NCBI GenBank assembly: GCA_045614225.1
Contig: JAZLCO010000078.1
Coordinates: 1-8,832, forward strand
Source: UBA9715 sp045614225
GTDB taxonomy: Bacteria > Actinomycetota > Coriobacteriia > Coriobacteriales > Eggerthellaceae
Direction: 5' to 3'
DNA length: 8,832 bases
In this document: positions 1-6,205 of the stretch, piece after piece
Position numbering within the stretch: position 1 is the first letter of the stretch
How the letters are laid out: the number at the start of each line of letters is the position of its first letter
Made by a program: the position numbers and the translations under genes
The notes under the pieces: model-generated
The model's input: the letters and a program-made list of their open reading frames with translations, nothing else
The model's database searches: none
What the model was told of the DNA's origin: nothing

Positions 1-1
1 G

Positions 2-28
2 GACGCCTTGAAGGCCCAGGGGAAGTAA
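2..28 (+). CDS. 3' end of an upstream gene (partial)
   Basis: An open frame enters from the left edge and encodes DALKAQGK before a TAA stop at 26-28. The next base begins the ftsQ ATG, so the two genes would be abutting and probably translationally coupled, and the ftsQ ribosome binding site lies inside these last codons. In related bacteria ftsQ commonly follows murC or murB, so a peptidoglycan precursor enzyme is a reasonable guess. Eight residues are too few to identify the product, and the frame could also be chance. Confidence 0.4.
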   Translation, partial: DALKAQGK

Positions 29-1330
29 ATGCCCAATCGCGGCGACAGGCAGTTCCGCGCGACGCGCGGGATGGGGACGAAGCGAACAGACGCCGGGCGC
101 TCGCGCTCGACGTCGCAGCCGCGCACGGGCTCGACCTCGACTTCCCATTCGACGTCGAGGGATAGTTCGAGCGCTCGTTCGCAGGTTCGCACGCAATCGC
201 ATACGCACACGCAGCAGCGAAGCGGCTCCAAGTCGCGTTCCAACGCGGCTTCGCATGCGTCGTCGCGTTCGACTTCGTACGCTTCCGCACGCTCGACTGG
301 CCGCACACCGACGCGCACCTCGGCGCGCGCCGCGCAACGCACAACCGAGCGCACTGGACAACGAAAGACGGAGCGTTCCGCGCAGCGCACGACAGAACGC
401 ATGGCGCAACGCTCAACCAAGCGGAAGTCGAAGCGCACAACATCGCAATCATCCCAAGAGCAGCGCATCCAAGGCAAGACGAGCGACAGCATGCAGTTCG
501 AGTCGCGCCGCATCGGCGACATCCGCCGCTCCGAGCGACGTGAGCGCGCCAAGGAGAGCTCACGGCGCTATCTCGTTCGCGTTTTCATCGGCATCGGCAT
601 CATCGTTGCGCTTATCGGTGGTTGGGCGGCGCTCTACAATTCGCCAGCGTTCACCATCCAAAACGTTGAAGTCGAAGGTGTCGAGCACCTGACGGCCGAC
701 GAGATGTCGCAGCTCGCCAACGTGCCGACTGACACCACATTGCTCCGCGTCGACACCGAGACGATTCGCAACCGTCTCAAGCAAACTGCCTGGGTAGAAG
801 ATGTCACTGTCACGCGTAAATTCCCCGACACGATCAAGATCACGGTGACCGAGCGCGAAATCGAGGCCATCGTCGAGATTCCCAACCGTTCGGGCAGCTC
901 GACCAAGAAATGGGCCATCGCGAAGGACCATATCTGGCTTATGCCCATTCCGGAGCCTGGCTCTGAGGCGGCCAAGACGACAAGCGAGAAAATCTACGAA
1001 GACGCGGAAGCAGCTCTGCACATCACAGACGTGCCATACGGCACCGTGGCCGAAATTGGCCAGCCGTGTCAGGACTCGAATGTCAACAATGCTCTCGACA
1101 TCATTTCAGGCATGACGACCGACTTGGCGAACCACGTCGAAACGGTGTCTGCGGCAGGGCCTGCCGAGACGACGCTGCTGCTCGACAGCGGAGTCGAGAT
1201 TGCGTTTGGCAAGGCCGAGAACATCCGCGACAAAGAGCGCGTCATATTGCAGATCCTCGAAGAGAATCCCGATTCTGTCGCATATATCAACGTTCGCTTG
1301 GTGGAGACTCCCACGTGGCGTTCAATCTAG
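29..1330 (+). CDS. ftsQ: Cell division protein FtsQ/DivIB with long basic Ser/Arg/Thr-rich tail
   Basis: FtsQ is a bitopic membrane protein of the divisome that connects the cytoplasmic Z-ring to septal peptidoglycan synthesis (FtsB/FtsL, FtsW/FtsI). The 433-residue product has a cytoplasmic tail (about 1-180) very rich in Ser, Thr, Arg and Gln, one transmembrane helix (about 181-203, starting YLVRVFIGIG), a POTRA domain (about 207-280: FTIQNVEVEGVEHLT through VTRKFPDTIKITVTERE) and the FtsQ beta domain to the C terminus, with VEIAFGKAENIRDK near 389-402. The family is usually about 220-330 residues, so the tail accounts for the extra length. It contains four tandem 8-residue repeats at 102-133. 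The start is ATG 29, with AGGGG at 18-22 and a 6-base spacer. An in-frame ATG at 71 is possible but has no clear ribosome binding site. ftsZ follows, with no ftsA between. The membrane and extracellular part is identified with confidence; the role of the tail is unknown. Confidence 0.93.
   Translation: MPNRGDRQFRATRGMGTKRTDAGRSRSTSQPRTGSTSTSHSTSRDSSSARSQVRTQSHTHTQQRSGSKSRSNAASHASSRSTSYASARSTGRTPTRTSARAAQRTTERTGQRKTERSAQRTTERMAQRSTKRKSKRTTSQSSQEQRIQGKTSDSMQFESRRIGDIRRSERRERAKESSRRYLVRVFIGIGIIVALIGGWAALYNSPAFTIQNVEVEGVEHLTADEMSQLANVPTDTTLLRVDTETIRNRLKQTAWVEDVTVTRKFPDTIKITVTEREIEAIVEIPNRSGSSTKKWAIAKDHIWLMPIPEPGSEAAKTTSEKIYEDAEAALHITDVPYGTVAEIGQPCQDSNVNNALDIISGMTTDLANHVETVSAAGPAETTLLLDSGVEIAFGKAENIRDKERVILQILEENPDSVAYINVRLVETPTWRSI
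332..427 (+). repeat. Four tandem 24-bp degenerate repeats inside ftsQ
   Basis: Four consecutive 24-base units encode AQRTTERT, GQRKTERS, AQRTTERM and AQRSTKRK (FtsQ residues 102-133). The protein pattern is held more tightly than the DNA, because synonymous codons differ between units. This suggests an old duplication kept at the protein level. The predicted peptide is strongly basic and lies in the cytoplasmic tail, before the transmembrane helix. Confidence 0.8.
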
Positions 1331-1369
1331 CCATTTGTGAATCTAGCTGGTCAATTGCCCTTTTGTGAG

Positions 1370-1397
1370 TTGCATTGTTCTTCGACTCGTGTAAAAT
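1370..1397 (+). promoter_or_regulatory. Probable ftsZ promoter
   Basis: The 133-base gap between ftsQ and ftsZ contains TTGCAT (1370-1375), a 16-base spacer and TAAAAT (1392-1397), preceded directly by TG. The -10 element is close to consensus; the -35 matches only at TTG. Transcription would start near 1404, giving a leader of about 60 bases before the ftsZ ATG. A 7-base inverted repeat, AGTTGCA (1368-1374) and TGCAACT (1398-1404), brackets these elements. The call comes from sequence inspection only. Confidence 0.4.
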
Positions 1398-1450
1398 TGC
1401 AACTTGGTTATATGTATTTACAAAAAAACGCAGTTCAAACGGCACACGGT

Positions 1451-1457
1451 AAGGGGA
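1451..1457 (+). promoter_or_regulatory. Ribosome binding site that sets the ftsZ start
   Basis: AAGGGGA lies 6 bases before ATG 1464. This favours that ATG over a TTG at 1404, which would add 20 residues (beginning MVICIYKK) not seen in FtsZ proteins and would fall at the probable transcription start. Confidence 0.8.
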
Positions 1458-1463
1458 ATTCAC

Positions 1464-2621
1464 ATGCCAATCAATCTTGCATCTGAGCATCTGGCGGTCA
1501 TCAAGGTCGTCGGCGTGGGTGGCGGCGGCACCAATGCGGTCAATCGCATGGTCGAGGCTGGCGTCCAAGGCGTCGAGTTCATCGCCGTGAACACCGACCG
1601 TCAAGCGTTGCTCATGTCCGACGCTGACAAGACAATCCACATCGGCGAGGACCTTACCCGCGGTCTCGGCGCTGGCGCAAACCCCGAGGTGGGCGCTCAG
1701 GCAGCTGAGGAAAGCCGCGATGAAATCCGCCAGGCGCTGGCCGAGGCTGACATGGTCTTCGTCACCGCAGGCGAGGGTGGCGGCACCGGCACCGGTGCTG
1801 CTCCGGTTATCGCTCAGATCGCGCGCGAGGAAATCGGTGCACTGACCGTCGGCATCGTTACGAAGCCGTTCTCGTTCGAGGGTCGCACACGTCGCAACCA
1901 GGCCGACCAGGGCGTTGAGCTCCTGTCCCAGAAGGTTGACACGCTCATCGTCATCCCGAACGACCGCCTGCTCGAGGTCGTCGACAAGAAGACCAGCATG
2001 CTTGACGCGTTCCGCATTGCTGACGATACGCTTCGCCAGGGCATCCAGGGCGTTACCGACCTGATCACCATCCCTGGTCTCATCAACCTCGACTTCGCCG
2101 ACATCCGCACGGTCATGAAGGACGCCGGCACCGCCATGATGGGCATCGGCATCGCAAGTGGCGAGAACCGCGCGCTCGAAGCTGCGCAGCAGGCCACCAA
2201 CTCCAACCTGCTCGAGACGTCGATTGCAGGCGCTTCGCGCGTCCTGTTCTCGATTGCCGGCGGCCCGGACCTCACCCTCACCGAGGTCGACGCTGCTGCA
2301 CGTACGGTCGAGGCATGTGCCGATGAGAACGCCAATATCATCTACGGTCAGATCGTCGACGAGTCGATGGGCGACACGGTGCGCATCACCGTCATCGCCA
2401 CCGGCTTCAACGCCGACGCTTTCGGCGGCAACACTCCGCGCGACTACTCTCGCAAGGACCTGTTCGCTTCCACGGCGCAGAACTCCGCAGCCAGCGCTTC
2501 AGCTACGCTGACCCCGGCTGCTTCTCCCATCTCCACGCCGGCTCCTTCGCGTACGACCGTCAATTCGGCCAACCGCTTCGCCGACGAGGACTACATCCCC
2601 GATTTCCTGAAGCGCCGCTAA
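1464..2621 (+). CDS. ftsZ: Cell division GTPase FtsZ
   Basis: FtsZ is the tubulin-like GTPase that polymerises at midcell into the Z-ring and recruits the division machinery. The product is 385 residues, a normal length. Visible elements in order: the T1 nucleotide loop GGGGTN (19-24), AVNTD (41-45), the tubulin signature GEGGGTGTG (103-111), NRLL-type core (DRLLEVVDKK from about 167), the T7 catalytic loop NLDFAD (208-213) with both acidic residues, MMGIG (225-229), a Ser/Ala/Pro-rich linker (about 324-373), and the conserved C-terminal peptide DYIPDFLKRR (376-385) that binds partners such as SepF or FtsA. Glu in the signature, rather than Met, is the form common in Actinobacteria. The gene has its own probable promoter and ends at a strong terminator, so it appears to be transcribed separately from pgeF at least in part. 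Nothing essential is missing. Confidence 0.99.
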   Translation: MPINLASEHLAVIKVVGVGGGGTNAVNRMVEAGVQGVEFIAVNTDRQALLMSDADKTIHIGEDLTRGLGAGANPEVGAQAAEESRDEIRQALAEADMVFVTAGEGGGTGTGAAPVIAQIAREEIGALTVGIVTKPFSFEGRTRRNQADQGVELLSQKVDTLIVIPNDRLLEVVDKKTSMLDAFRIADDTLRQGIQGVTDLITIPGLINLDFADIRTVMKDAGTAMMGIGIASGENRALEAAQQATNSNLLETSIAGASRVLFSIAGGPDLTLTEVDAAARTVEACADENANIIYGQIVDESMGDTVRITVIATGFNADAFGGNTPRDYSRKDLFASTAQNSAASASATLTPAASPISTPAPSRTTVNSANRFADEDYIPDFLKRR

Positions 2622-2653
2622 GATTGATTGGCAGCTAGGAAAACTGCTCGTGT

Positions 2654-2686
2654 CGATGCGCTCCCACGGGAGCGCATCGTTTTTAT
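2654..2686 (+). terminator. Strong intrinsic terminator after ftsZ
   Basis: A 12-base perfect stem pairs CGATGCGCTCCC (2654-2665) with GGGAGCGCATCG (2668-2679). The two-base AC gap means the top pair probably opens to a four-base loop. TTTTTAT follows at once. This is a textbook rho-independent terminator 33 bases past the ftsZ stop. Confidence 0.93.
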
Positions 2687-2719
2687 CGGGAAAGATTGAC
2701 GTCCGATTGCTGCATGAAC

Positions 2720-2725
2720 AGGAGA
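2720..2725 (+). promoter_or_regulatory. Ribosome binding site that sets the pgeF start
   Basis: AGGAGA lies 6 bases before GTG 2732. The other in-frame starts, TTG 2696 and ATG 2714, have no purine-rich site at a suitable distance, and the ATG lies upstream of this site. The GTG is therefore preferred. Confidence 0.7.
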
Positions 2726-2731
2726 TTTGCC

Positions 2732-3547
2732 GTGACAACTCTTCCAATGCCCGCGCTTGAACTCAGTAACCTCTCAGGGATTCCTCTGCTGACCGACGAT
2801 GCGCTGTTCGAAGCATGTGGCGTGCGCATCGCATTCACGGGTTGCGCAGGCGGTACGAGCGAAGGAGCGTATGCATCGCTCAACACGGGCGGGCATGTCG
2901 ATGACGATCCGAGGTGCGTGGCGCATAATAGGCGCGCGATCCTCAAAGCCATCGGCGCGGATGCCGCGCCGCTTATTGTGCCTAATCAAGTGCATGGCAC
3001 GCATGTTGCGCGTATAGCCGAGATGGTCGATGTTGGGCGAGTCGCAACCGAGGTGCTTGACGGTAGGGATGCGGTGCAAATCGATGTTCCGGGCGTTGCC
3101 GCTATGCTCAATTTCGCCGACTGCCTTCCGCTCATTATTGTTGCGCCGTCGGGCCGTTTCGTGGTCGCTCACGCTGGATGGCGTGGGGCCGTTGCCCATA
3201 TTGCTTCGATTGCCGCGTGCTCGCTTGCCCAGGAAGGGGAGGGGCCCGACACGTTCAACGCCTATATTGGACCGCACATCGGAGTCGAGTGCTTCGAGGT
3301 GGGCGAAGAGGTTGTCGAACAATTCGCTGCCGAATTTGATGACACGGTGGTGTTGGGCACCCGCCATATCAACCTGGCACGTGCCGTCGCACTCGATCTC
3401 GAATCGGCGGGCATGAACCCCGAGCGCATTGCCAATTGCGGGATTTGCACCATGTGCCATCCCGACGAGTACTTCTCGTACCGCGCTTCCGGCGGCACCT
3501 GTGGTCGCCAGTCTGCCACGGCTTTCCGAAGCTACTCTGAAGCCTAG
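2732..3547 (+). CDS. pgeF: Peptidoglycan editing factor PgeF / multi-copper polyphenol oxidase-fold (YfiH/YlmD) protein
   Basis: The 271-residue product belongs to the DUF152 (laccase-fold, YfiH/YlmD) family. Members are described as PgeF, which keeps L-Ala rather than L-Ser in the first position of the wall stem peptide, and as zinc-dependent purine nucleoside phosphorylases/adenosine deaminases. Hallmarks are present: SLNTGGHVDDDP (49-60), QVHGTHV with His88, ADCLPLI with Cys131, AHAGWRGAV with His147, IGPHIGVECFEVG (around 179-191), and the C-terminal CGICTMCHPDEYFSYR block followed by GGTCGRQ. The three putative metal ligands (His, Cys, His) are intact. Length is usual for the family. GTG 2732 is chosen from the ribosome binding site. 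It lies between ftsZ and yggS, the same place as ylmD in Bacillus and its homologue in Streptomyces. The family assignment is firm; which activity matters in vivo cannot be read from sequence. Confidence 0.95.
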   Translation: MTTLPMPALELSNLSGIPLLTDDALFEACGVRIAFTGCAGGTSEGAYASLNTGGHVDDDPRCVAHNRRAILKAIGADAAPLIVPNQVHGTHVARIAEMVDVGRVATEVLDGRDAVQIDVPGVAAMLNFADCLPLIIVAPSGRFVVAHAGWRGAVAHIASIAACSLAQEGEGPDTFNAYIGPHIGVECFEVGEEVVEQFAAEFDDTVVLGTRHINLARAVALDLESAGMNPERIANCGICTMCHPDEYFSYRASGGTCGRQSATAFRSYSEA

Positions 3548-3607
3548 CGCGTGATGCGGCAATTCCGCACGCAAAGTGTTGCTATAGAACCTACATGCTT
3601 GTGCATT

Positions 3608-3613
3608 AAGGAG
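3608..3613 (+). promoter_or_regulatory. Ribosome binding site that sets the yggS start
   Basis: AAGGAG lies 6 bases before ATG 3620. It rules against the upstream in-frame GTG at 3551, which would add 23 residues with no family similarity that I recognise. Confidence 0.85.
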
Positions 3614-3619
3614 AGTGAA

Positions 3620-4309
3620 ATGACCACAACGAAAGAACGATTCGAAAGGGCGGCGCGCGAGCTTGCAGATGCATGTGCGCAAGCGGGCAGGAGAGCCGAC
3701 GAAGTGACGCTTGTCGCCGTATCGAAGACGGTCGGGCCTGAGGATGTGGCCCTGGCCATCGAGGGCGGCGCGTGCGATTTCGGTGAAAACCGGCCCGATC
3801 AGCTCGTTGCAAAAGCAGACCAGTTCACAGATGTGAACTGGCATTTCATTGGCAACATCCAGTCGAGGCGCATTCGCGACATTGTTGGTCGCGCCACGTT
3901 GATTCACTCGCTGTTCGAGGAACGCCATGCACGCAAGTTTGACGAGATTGCCCGCGAGCACGGCATCGTTCAGGACGTGCTGCTCGAGGTCAACGTGTCG
4001 GGCGAGCAGTCGAAAAGCGGCCGCACGCCCGAGGACGTGCGCGAGTTGCTCGAGGTGTGCCGTGCGCTTCCCAACATCCGCGTGCGTGGTCTCATGACCA
4101 TGGCGCCGCAGGGCGATGCCGAAGTGGCGCGTGAAACGTTCGTCGGTCTACGCGAATTGCGCGACTCCTTGCGCGCAGCGCTTCCCGAAGACGAGGCAGC
4201 CTATTTCACGGAACTGTCGATGGGCATGTCTGAGGATTGGCCGGAAGCAGTTGCGGAAGGCGCAACGATCGTCCGCATCGGTCGTGCCATCTTCAGCCCA
4301 ACGTTCTAG
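3620..4309 (+). CDS. yggS: Pyridoxal phosphate homeostasis protein YggS/YlmE (PLPBP family)
   Basis: YggS binds pyridoxal 5'-phosphate and helps keep free B6 vitamers balanced; it has the alanine-racemase-like fold type III barrel but no known catalytic reaction. The 229-residue product is the normal size. Visible motifs: VTLVAVSKTV (29-38) with the PLP-binding lysine at 36, FGENRPDQL (54-62), WHFIGNIQSRR (74-84, in place of the common WHFIGHLQSNK), LEVNVSGEQSKSG (122-134), RGLMTMAP (156-163), LSMGMSEDWPEAV (199-211) and IVRIGRAIF (217-225), whose Ser and Arg/Gly positions contact the cofactor phosphate in the family. It lies 72 bases after pgeF, probably in the same transcript. In Gram-positives it sits just upstream of sepF (ylmE-ylmF), as here. 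Confidence 0.96.
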   Translation: MTTTKERFERAARELADACAQAGRRADEVTLVAVSKTVGPEDVALAIEGGACDFGENRPDQLVAKADQFTDVNWHFIGNIQSRRIRDIVGRATLIHSLFEERHARKFDEIAREHGIVQDVLLEVNVSGEQSKSGRTPEDVRELLEVCRALPNIRVRGLMTMAPQGDAEVARETFVGLRELRDSLRAALPEDEAAYFTELSMGMSEDWPEAVAEGATIVRIGRAIFSPTF

Positions 4310-4316
4310 CTAATCA

Positions 4317-4333
4317 AAAGGAATCGTTCCTTT
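4317..4333 (+). terminator. Weak terminator-like hairpin after yggS
   Basis: AAAGGAA (4317-4323) and TTCCTTT (4327-4333) form a 7-base perfect stem with a TCG loop, 7 bases after the yggS stop. The T-run is part of the stem, as in AT-rich bidirectional terminators, but only the GGAA/TTCC core is stable. Termination here is uncertain. Confidence 0.3.
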
Positions 4334-4384
4334 AGGTTAGCCCCATTTGTCAATCCGATGACTTATTAACTAGTTGATTTCTAA

Positions 4385-4430
4385 TGATATATAGTGTCAT
4401 CAGCTATTATTCGAGTACCATATATATGGT
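4385..4430 (+). promoter_or_regulatory. AT-rich sepF upstream region: possible extended -10 and a 14-bp palindrome
   Basis: The 150 bases between yggS and sepF are visibly AT-rich against their GC-rich neighbours, as expected for a promoter. TGATATATA at 4385-4393 resembles an extended -10, and TATTAT at 4405-4410 is an alternative; neither has a convincing -35 at the right distance. ACCATATATATGGT (4417-4430) is a perfect 14-base palindrome, 20 bases before the ribosome binding site, and could be an operator. That a promoter lies here is likely; its exact position is not resolved. Confidence 0.4.
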
Positions 4431-4449
4431 TAATACCGAGAAACGAAGC

Positions 4450-4455
4450 AGGTGA
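4450..4455 (+). promoter_or_regulatory. Ribosome binding site that sets the sepF start
   Basis: AGGTGA lies 4 bases before ATG 4460. That ATG begins MAKNYTATAG and leads into the amphipathic helix expected at a SepF N terminus. The upstream in-frame GTG at 4394 would place the palindromic region inside the coding sequence. Confidence 0.65.
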
Positions 4456-4459
4456 TTCC

Positions 4460-5278
4460 ATGGCGAAGAACTACACGGCGACAGCCGGCGGCATGCTCGA
4501 CGACCTGAAAGCTCGTCTGGGCTTCGGCCACCAAGACGATGAGGAATACGACGATTACGACGATTTCGAGGACGATTACGACGAGTACGAAGACGACTTC
4601 GACGATCGTTCGTCGAGCCGTCGTTCCACTTCGTCCCGTTCGTCGTACGACCGCGATTACGACCGCGACTACGACCGCAGCTACGACCGCCGCGGCGATT
4701 CGGGCCCGCGCTTGGTCTCGATTGACGACGTGAAGGAAAGCACGCGCATTCCCGACCGTCTGAACCGCGATCCGCTGGATCGTGATTCGCGCGAGACCAG
4801 CTCGCGTTTTGGTGCACGTAGCGTTATCGACGAGACGATTCCGCCTGTTTCCTCGCCAGCGCATAATGCAGCTCTGCGCGATTCGCAGCGTGCGACCTCC
4901 GATGGCTACAACTCGCTGTTCGAGCCGACGCGTTCGACCGATTCCGCAGCGACTGGTTCCTACGATCCCTACGAGGCTTATTCGACTGGTGCTTCCGGCA
5001 CCCATGCGCCGATGCGTTCGCTCACGGTGGTCAAGCCCACCGTCTACGGCGATGTCGAGCGTGTGTCCAAGGCCGTCAAAGCCGGCGACGTGGTTGTGCT
5101 CGTCATGCGCAACACGCCCGACGACCTGTCGAAGCGCATCCTCGACTTCTCCTTCGGCGTCGCAAGCGCGCTCGATGCCAACGTCGAGTGTCCTGGCGAC
5201 AAGGTGTTCGCCATCGCTCGCGGCAACGCGCTTTCCGAAGACGAGAAGCGCCGCCTGCGCAACCAAGGTGCTCTGTAA
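4460..5278 (+). CDS. sepF: Cell division protein SepF (Z-ring membrane anchor)
   Basis: SepF binds the FtsZ C-terminal peptide, forms rings or arcs and attaches the Z-ring to the membrane; in Actinobacteria without FtsA it is the main anchor. The 272-residue product has a short N-terminal amphipathic stretch (about 10-23, GGMLDDLKARLGFG) likely to bind membrane, a very acidic Asp/Glu/Tyr block (26-49), a Ser/Arg block, four YDRx tetrapeptides (63-78), a long disordered-looking linker to about 185, and the folded SepF core (about 186-258: RSLTVVKPTVYGDVERVSKA, then GDVVVLVMRN, RILDFSFGVA and KVFAIARG). Typical SepF proteins are about 130-220 residues, so the linker is long. The core motifs, including the helix DDLSKRILDFSFG and the final beta strand, are intact. 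proC starts 3 bases after the stop, so the two genes are probably coupled. Confidence 0.96.
   Translation: MAKNYTATAGGMLDDLKARLGFGHQDDEEYDDYDDFEDDYDEYEDDFDDRSSSRRSTSSRSSYDRDYDRDYDRSYDRRGDSGPRLVSIDDVKESTRIPDRLNRDPLDRDSRETSSRFGARSVIDETIPPVSSPAHNAALRDSQRATSDGYNSLFEPTRSTDSAATGSYDPYEAYSTGASGTHAPMRSLTVVKPTVYGDVERVSKAVKAGDVVVLVMRNTPDDLSKRILDFSFGVASALDANVECPGDKVFAIARGNALSEDEKRRLRNQGAL
4646..4693 (+). repeat. Four tandem 12-bp repeats inside sepF
   Basis: Four 12-base units, each beginning TACGACCGC, encode YDRD, YDRD, YDRS and YDRR (SepF residues 63-78). The first nine bases are identical in all four units. That points to a recent or ongoing slippage-type duplication, and copy number may vary between strains. 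Confidence 0.85.
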
Positions 5279-5281
5279 GCC

Positions 5282-6127
5282 ATGAGCGGAATCTCAATCA
5301 CCATCATCGGTGGCGGGAAAATGGGCGAGGCCATCCTGAAGGGGTGGCTCGCATCCACCTATGTTCCAGCTGCCCGCATCGAACCTGCTGATGTTGTCGT
5401 GGTCGAGCCGGGCGAGGAGCGCCGTGCGTTCCTTTCCGCCGAACACGGCGTCACGTGTGTGGCCGATGCTTCGCTCATCGAGCCTGGGCAGACCGATGTC
5501 GTAGTTCTGTCGGTCAAACCGCAGGTTATGATGAACGTTCTGGAAACCGTTTCTGCCAACCCCGCATTCAGCGGCGGTGCGGATGGCCCGCTGTTCATCT
5601 CGATTGCGGCCGGCATTCCCACCACGCGCCTCGAAGCGGCTCTGCCGAAAGATGCGCACGTCGTGCGCGTCATGCCGAACATGCCGCTTTCCATCGGCGC
5701 GGGTGCCTCGGGCGTATGCAAAGGCGCGCAGGCAACCAACGACGAGTACGATTACGTGGTCGGGCTGTTCGGCTGCCTTGGCCGTGCCGTTCCCGTCGAC
5801 GAGTCCGACATGGATATCGTTTGTGCGCTCAGTGGCTCCGGCCCTGCGTACGTGGCGGCCATGATCGAGGCGCTGCGCGATGCAGCGGTAGCTCAGGGTC
5901 TTGACGAGCAGCTCGCCGAAACGCTCGCGCTTCAGACCGTGCTCGGCACGGCGCGTCTCATTGACGAGACGCCGCTTTCGCCGGCGGTCACGCGTGAAGC
6001 AGTATGCTCGCCGGGCGGTACGACGCTTGCCGCGCTTGACGCCATGTACGAGGCAGGCTTCAACGATGTGTTCCAGGCTGGTGTCGACGCCGCGGTCAGG
6101 CGCTCGAAGGAGCTTGCGCAGTCCTAG
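5282..6127 (+). CDS. proC: Pyrroline-5-carboxylate reductase
   Basis: ProC catalyses the last step of proline synthesis, reduction of 1-pyrroline-5-carboxylate to L-proline with NAD(P)H, in the cytoplasm. The 281-residue product has a Rossmann nucleotide loop ITIIGGGKMGEAI (6-18), DVVVLSVKPQVM (72-83), SIAAGIPTTRLE (107-118), VRVMPNMPLSIGAGASG (128-144), the substrate-site segment ALSGSGPAYV (182-191) and the C-terminal dimer-domain signature REAVCSPGGTTLAALD (238-253). Length is normal and all landmarks are present. ATG 5282 lies 3 bases after the sepF stop, with AAGGTG at 5265-5270 inside the sepF end, a rather long 11-base spacer that suggests translational coupling. Its position between sepF and yggT recalls the Gram-negative order yggS-proC-yggT. 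Confidence 0.98.
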   Translation: MSGISITIIGGGKMGEAILKGWLASTYVPAARIEPADVVVVEPGEERRAFLSAEHGVTCVADASLIEPGQTDVVVLSVKPQVMMNVLETVSANPAFSGGADGPLFISIAAGIPTTRLEAALPKDAHVVRVMPNMPLSIGAGASGVCKGAQATNDEYDYVVGLFGCLGRAVPVDESDMDIVCALSGSGPAYVAAMIEALRDAAVAQGLDEQLAETLALQTVLGTARLIDETPLSPAVTREAVCSPGGTTLAALDAMYEAGFNDVFQAGVDAAVRRSKELAQS

Positions 6128-6141
6128 CAGCGCGTTTGTTG

Positions 6142-6157
6142 CGCACCGCAGGGTGCG
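6142..6157 (+). other. Hairpin between proC and yggT
   Basis: CGCACC (6142-6147) and GGTGCG (6152-6157) form a 6-base GC-rich stem with a GCAG loop. No T-run follows, so it is not a standard terminator. The rest of the 78-base gap has no promoter that I can identify, and transcription probably reads through to yggT. Confidence 0.3.
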
Positions 6158-6205
6158 ATGCAGTATCGGCGGGGCTGTTCGCCTTTGCCATGAACGGAGT
6201 TATTT

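Noticed and set aside
255..692. Arg/Ala/Ser-rich open frame in another frame within ftsQ
   Set aside because: It is a frame-shifted reading of the low-complexity ftsQ tail, with no start signal and no similarity that I recognise.
1404..1463. TTG start at 1404 extending FtsZ by 20 residues
   Set aside because: It lies at the probable transcription start, the extension is not FtsZ-like, and ATG 1464 has a much better ribosome binding site.
2696..2724. TTGACG at 2696 as the -35 of a pgeF promoter
   Set aside because: The hexamer is good, but no -10-like sequence occurs 16-18 bases downstream. The pgeF promoter remains unresolved.
3555..3569. TGCGG/CCGCA hairpin just after pgeF as a terminator
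   Set aside because: The stem is only 5 bases and is not followed by a T-run.
3580..3588. TGCTATAGA as an extended -10 upstream of yggS
   Set aside because: The -10 match is partial and no -35 is present at the correct distance. Co-transcription with pgeF is simpler.
2774..3961. A 395-codon open frame on the minus strand opposite pgeF and yggS
   Set aside because: It mirrors two well-identified genes on the other strand, has no recognisable motif, and runs across an intergenic gap. Long antisense frames are common in GC-rich DNA.
4418..4429. CCATATATATGG read as an eukaryote-like CArG box
   Set aside because: The resemblance is incidental in a bacterial promoter region. Only its palindromic nature is worth noting.
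4430..5266. A 278-codon minus-strand frame opposite sepF with a Val/Ile-rich stretch that looks membrane-spanning
   Set aside because: The hydrophobic run is the reverse complement of the Asp/Glu-rich codons of SepF. The sense gene has a clear SepF core and ribosome binding site.
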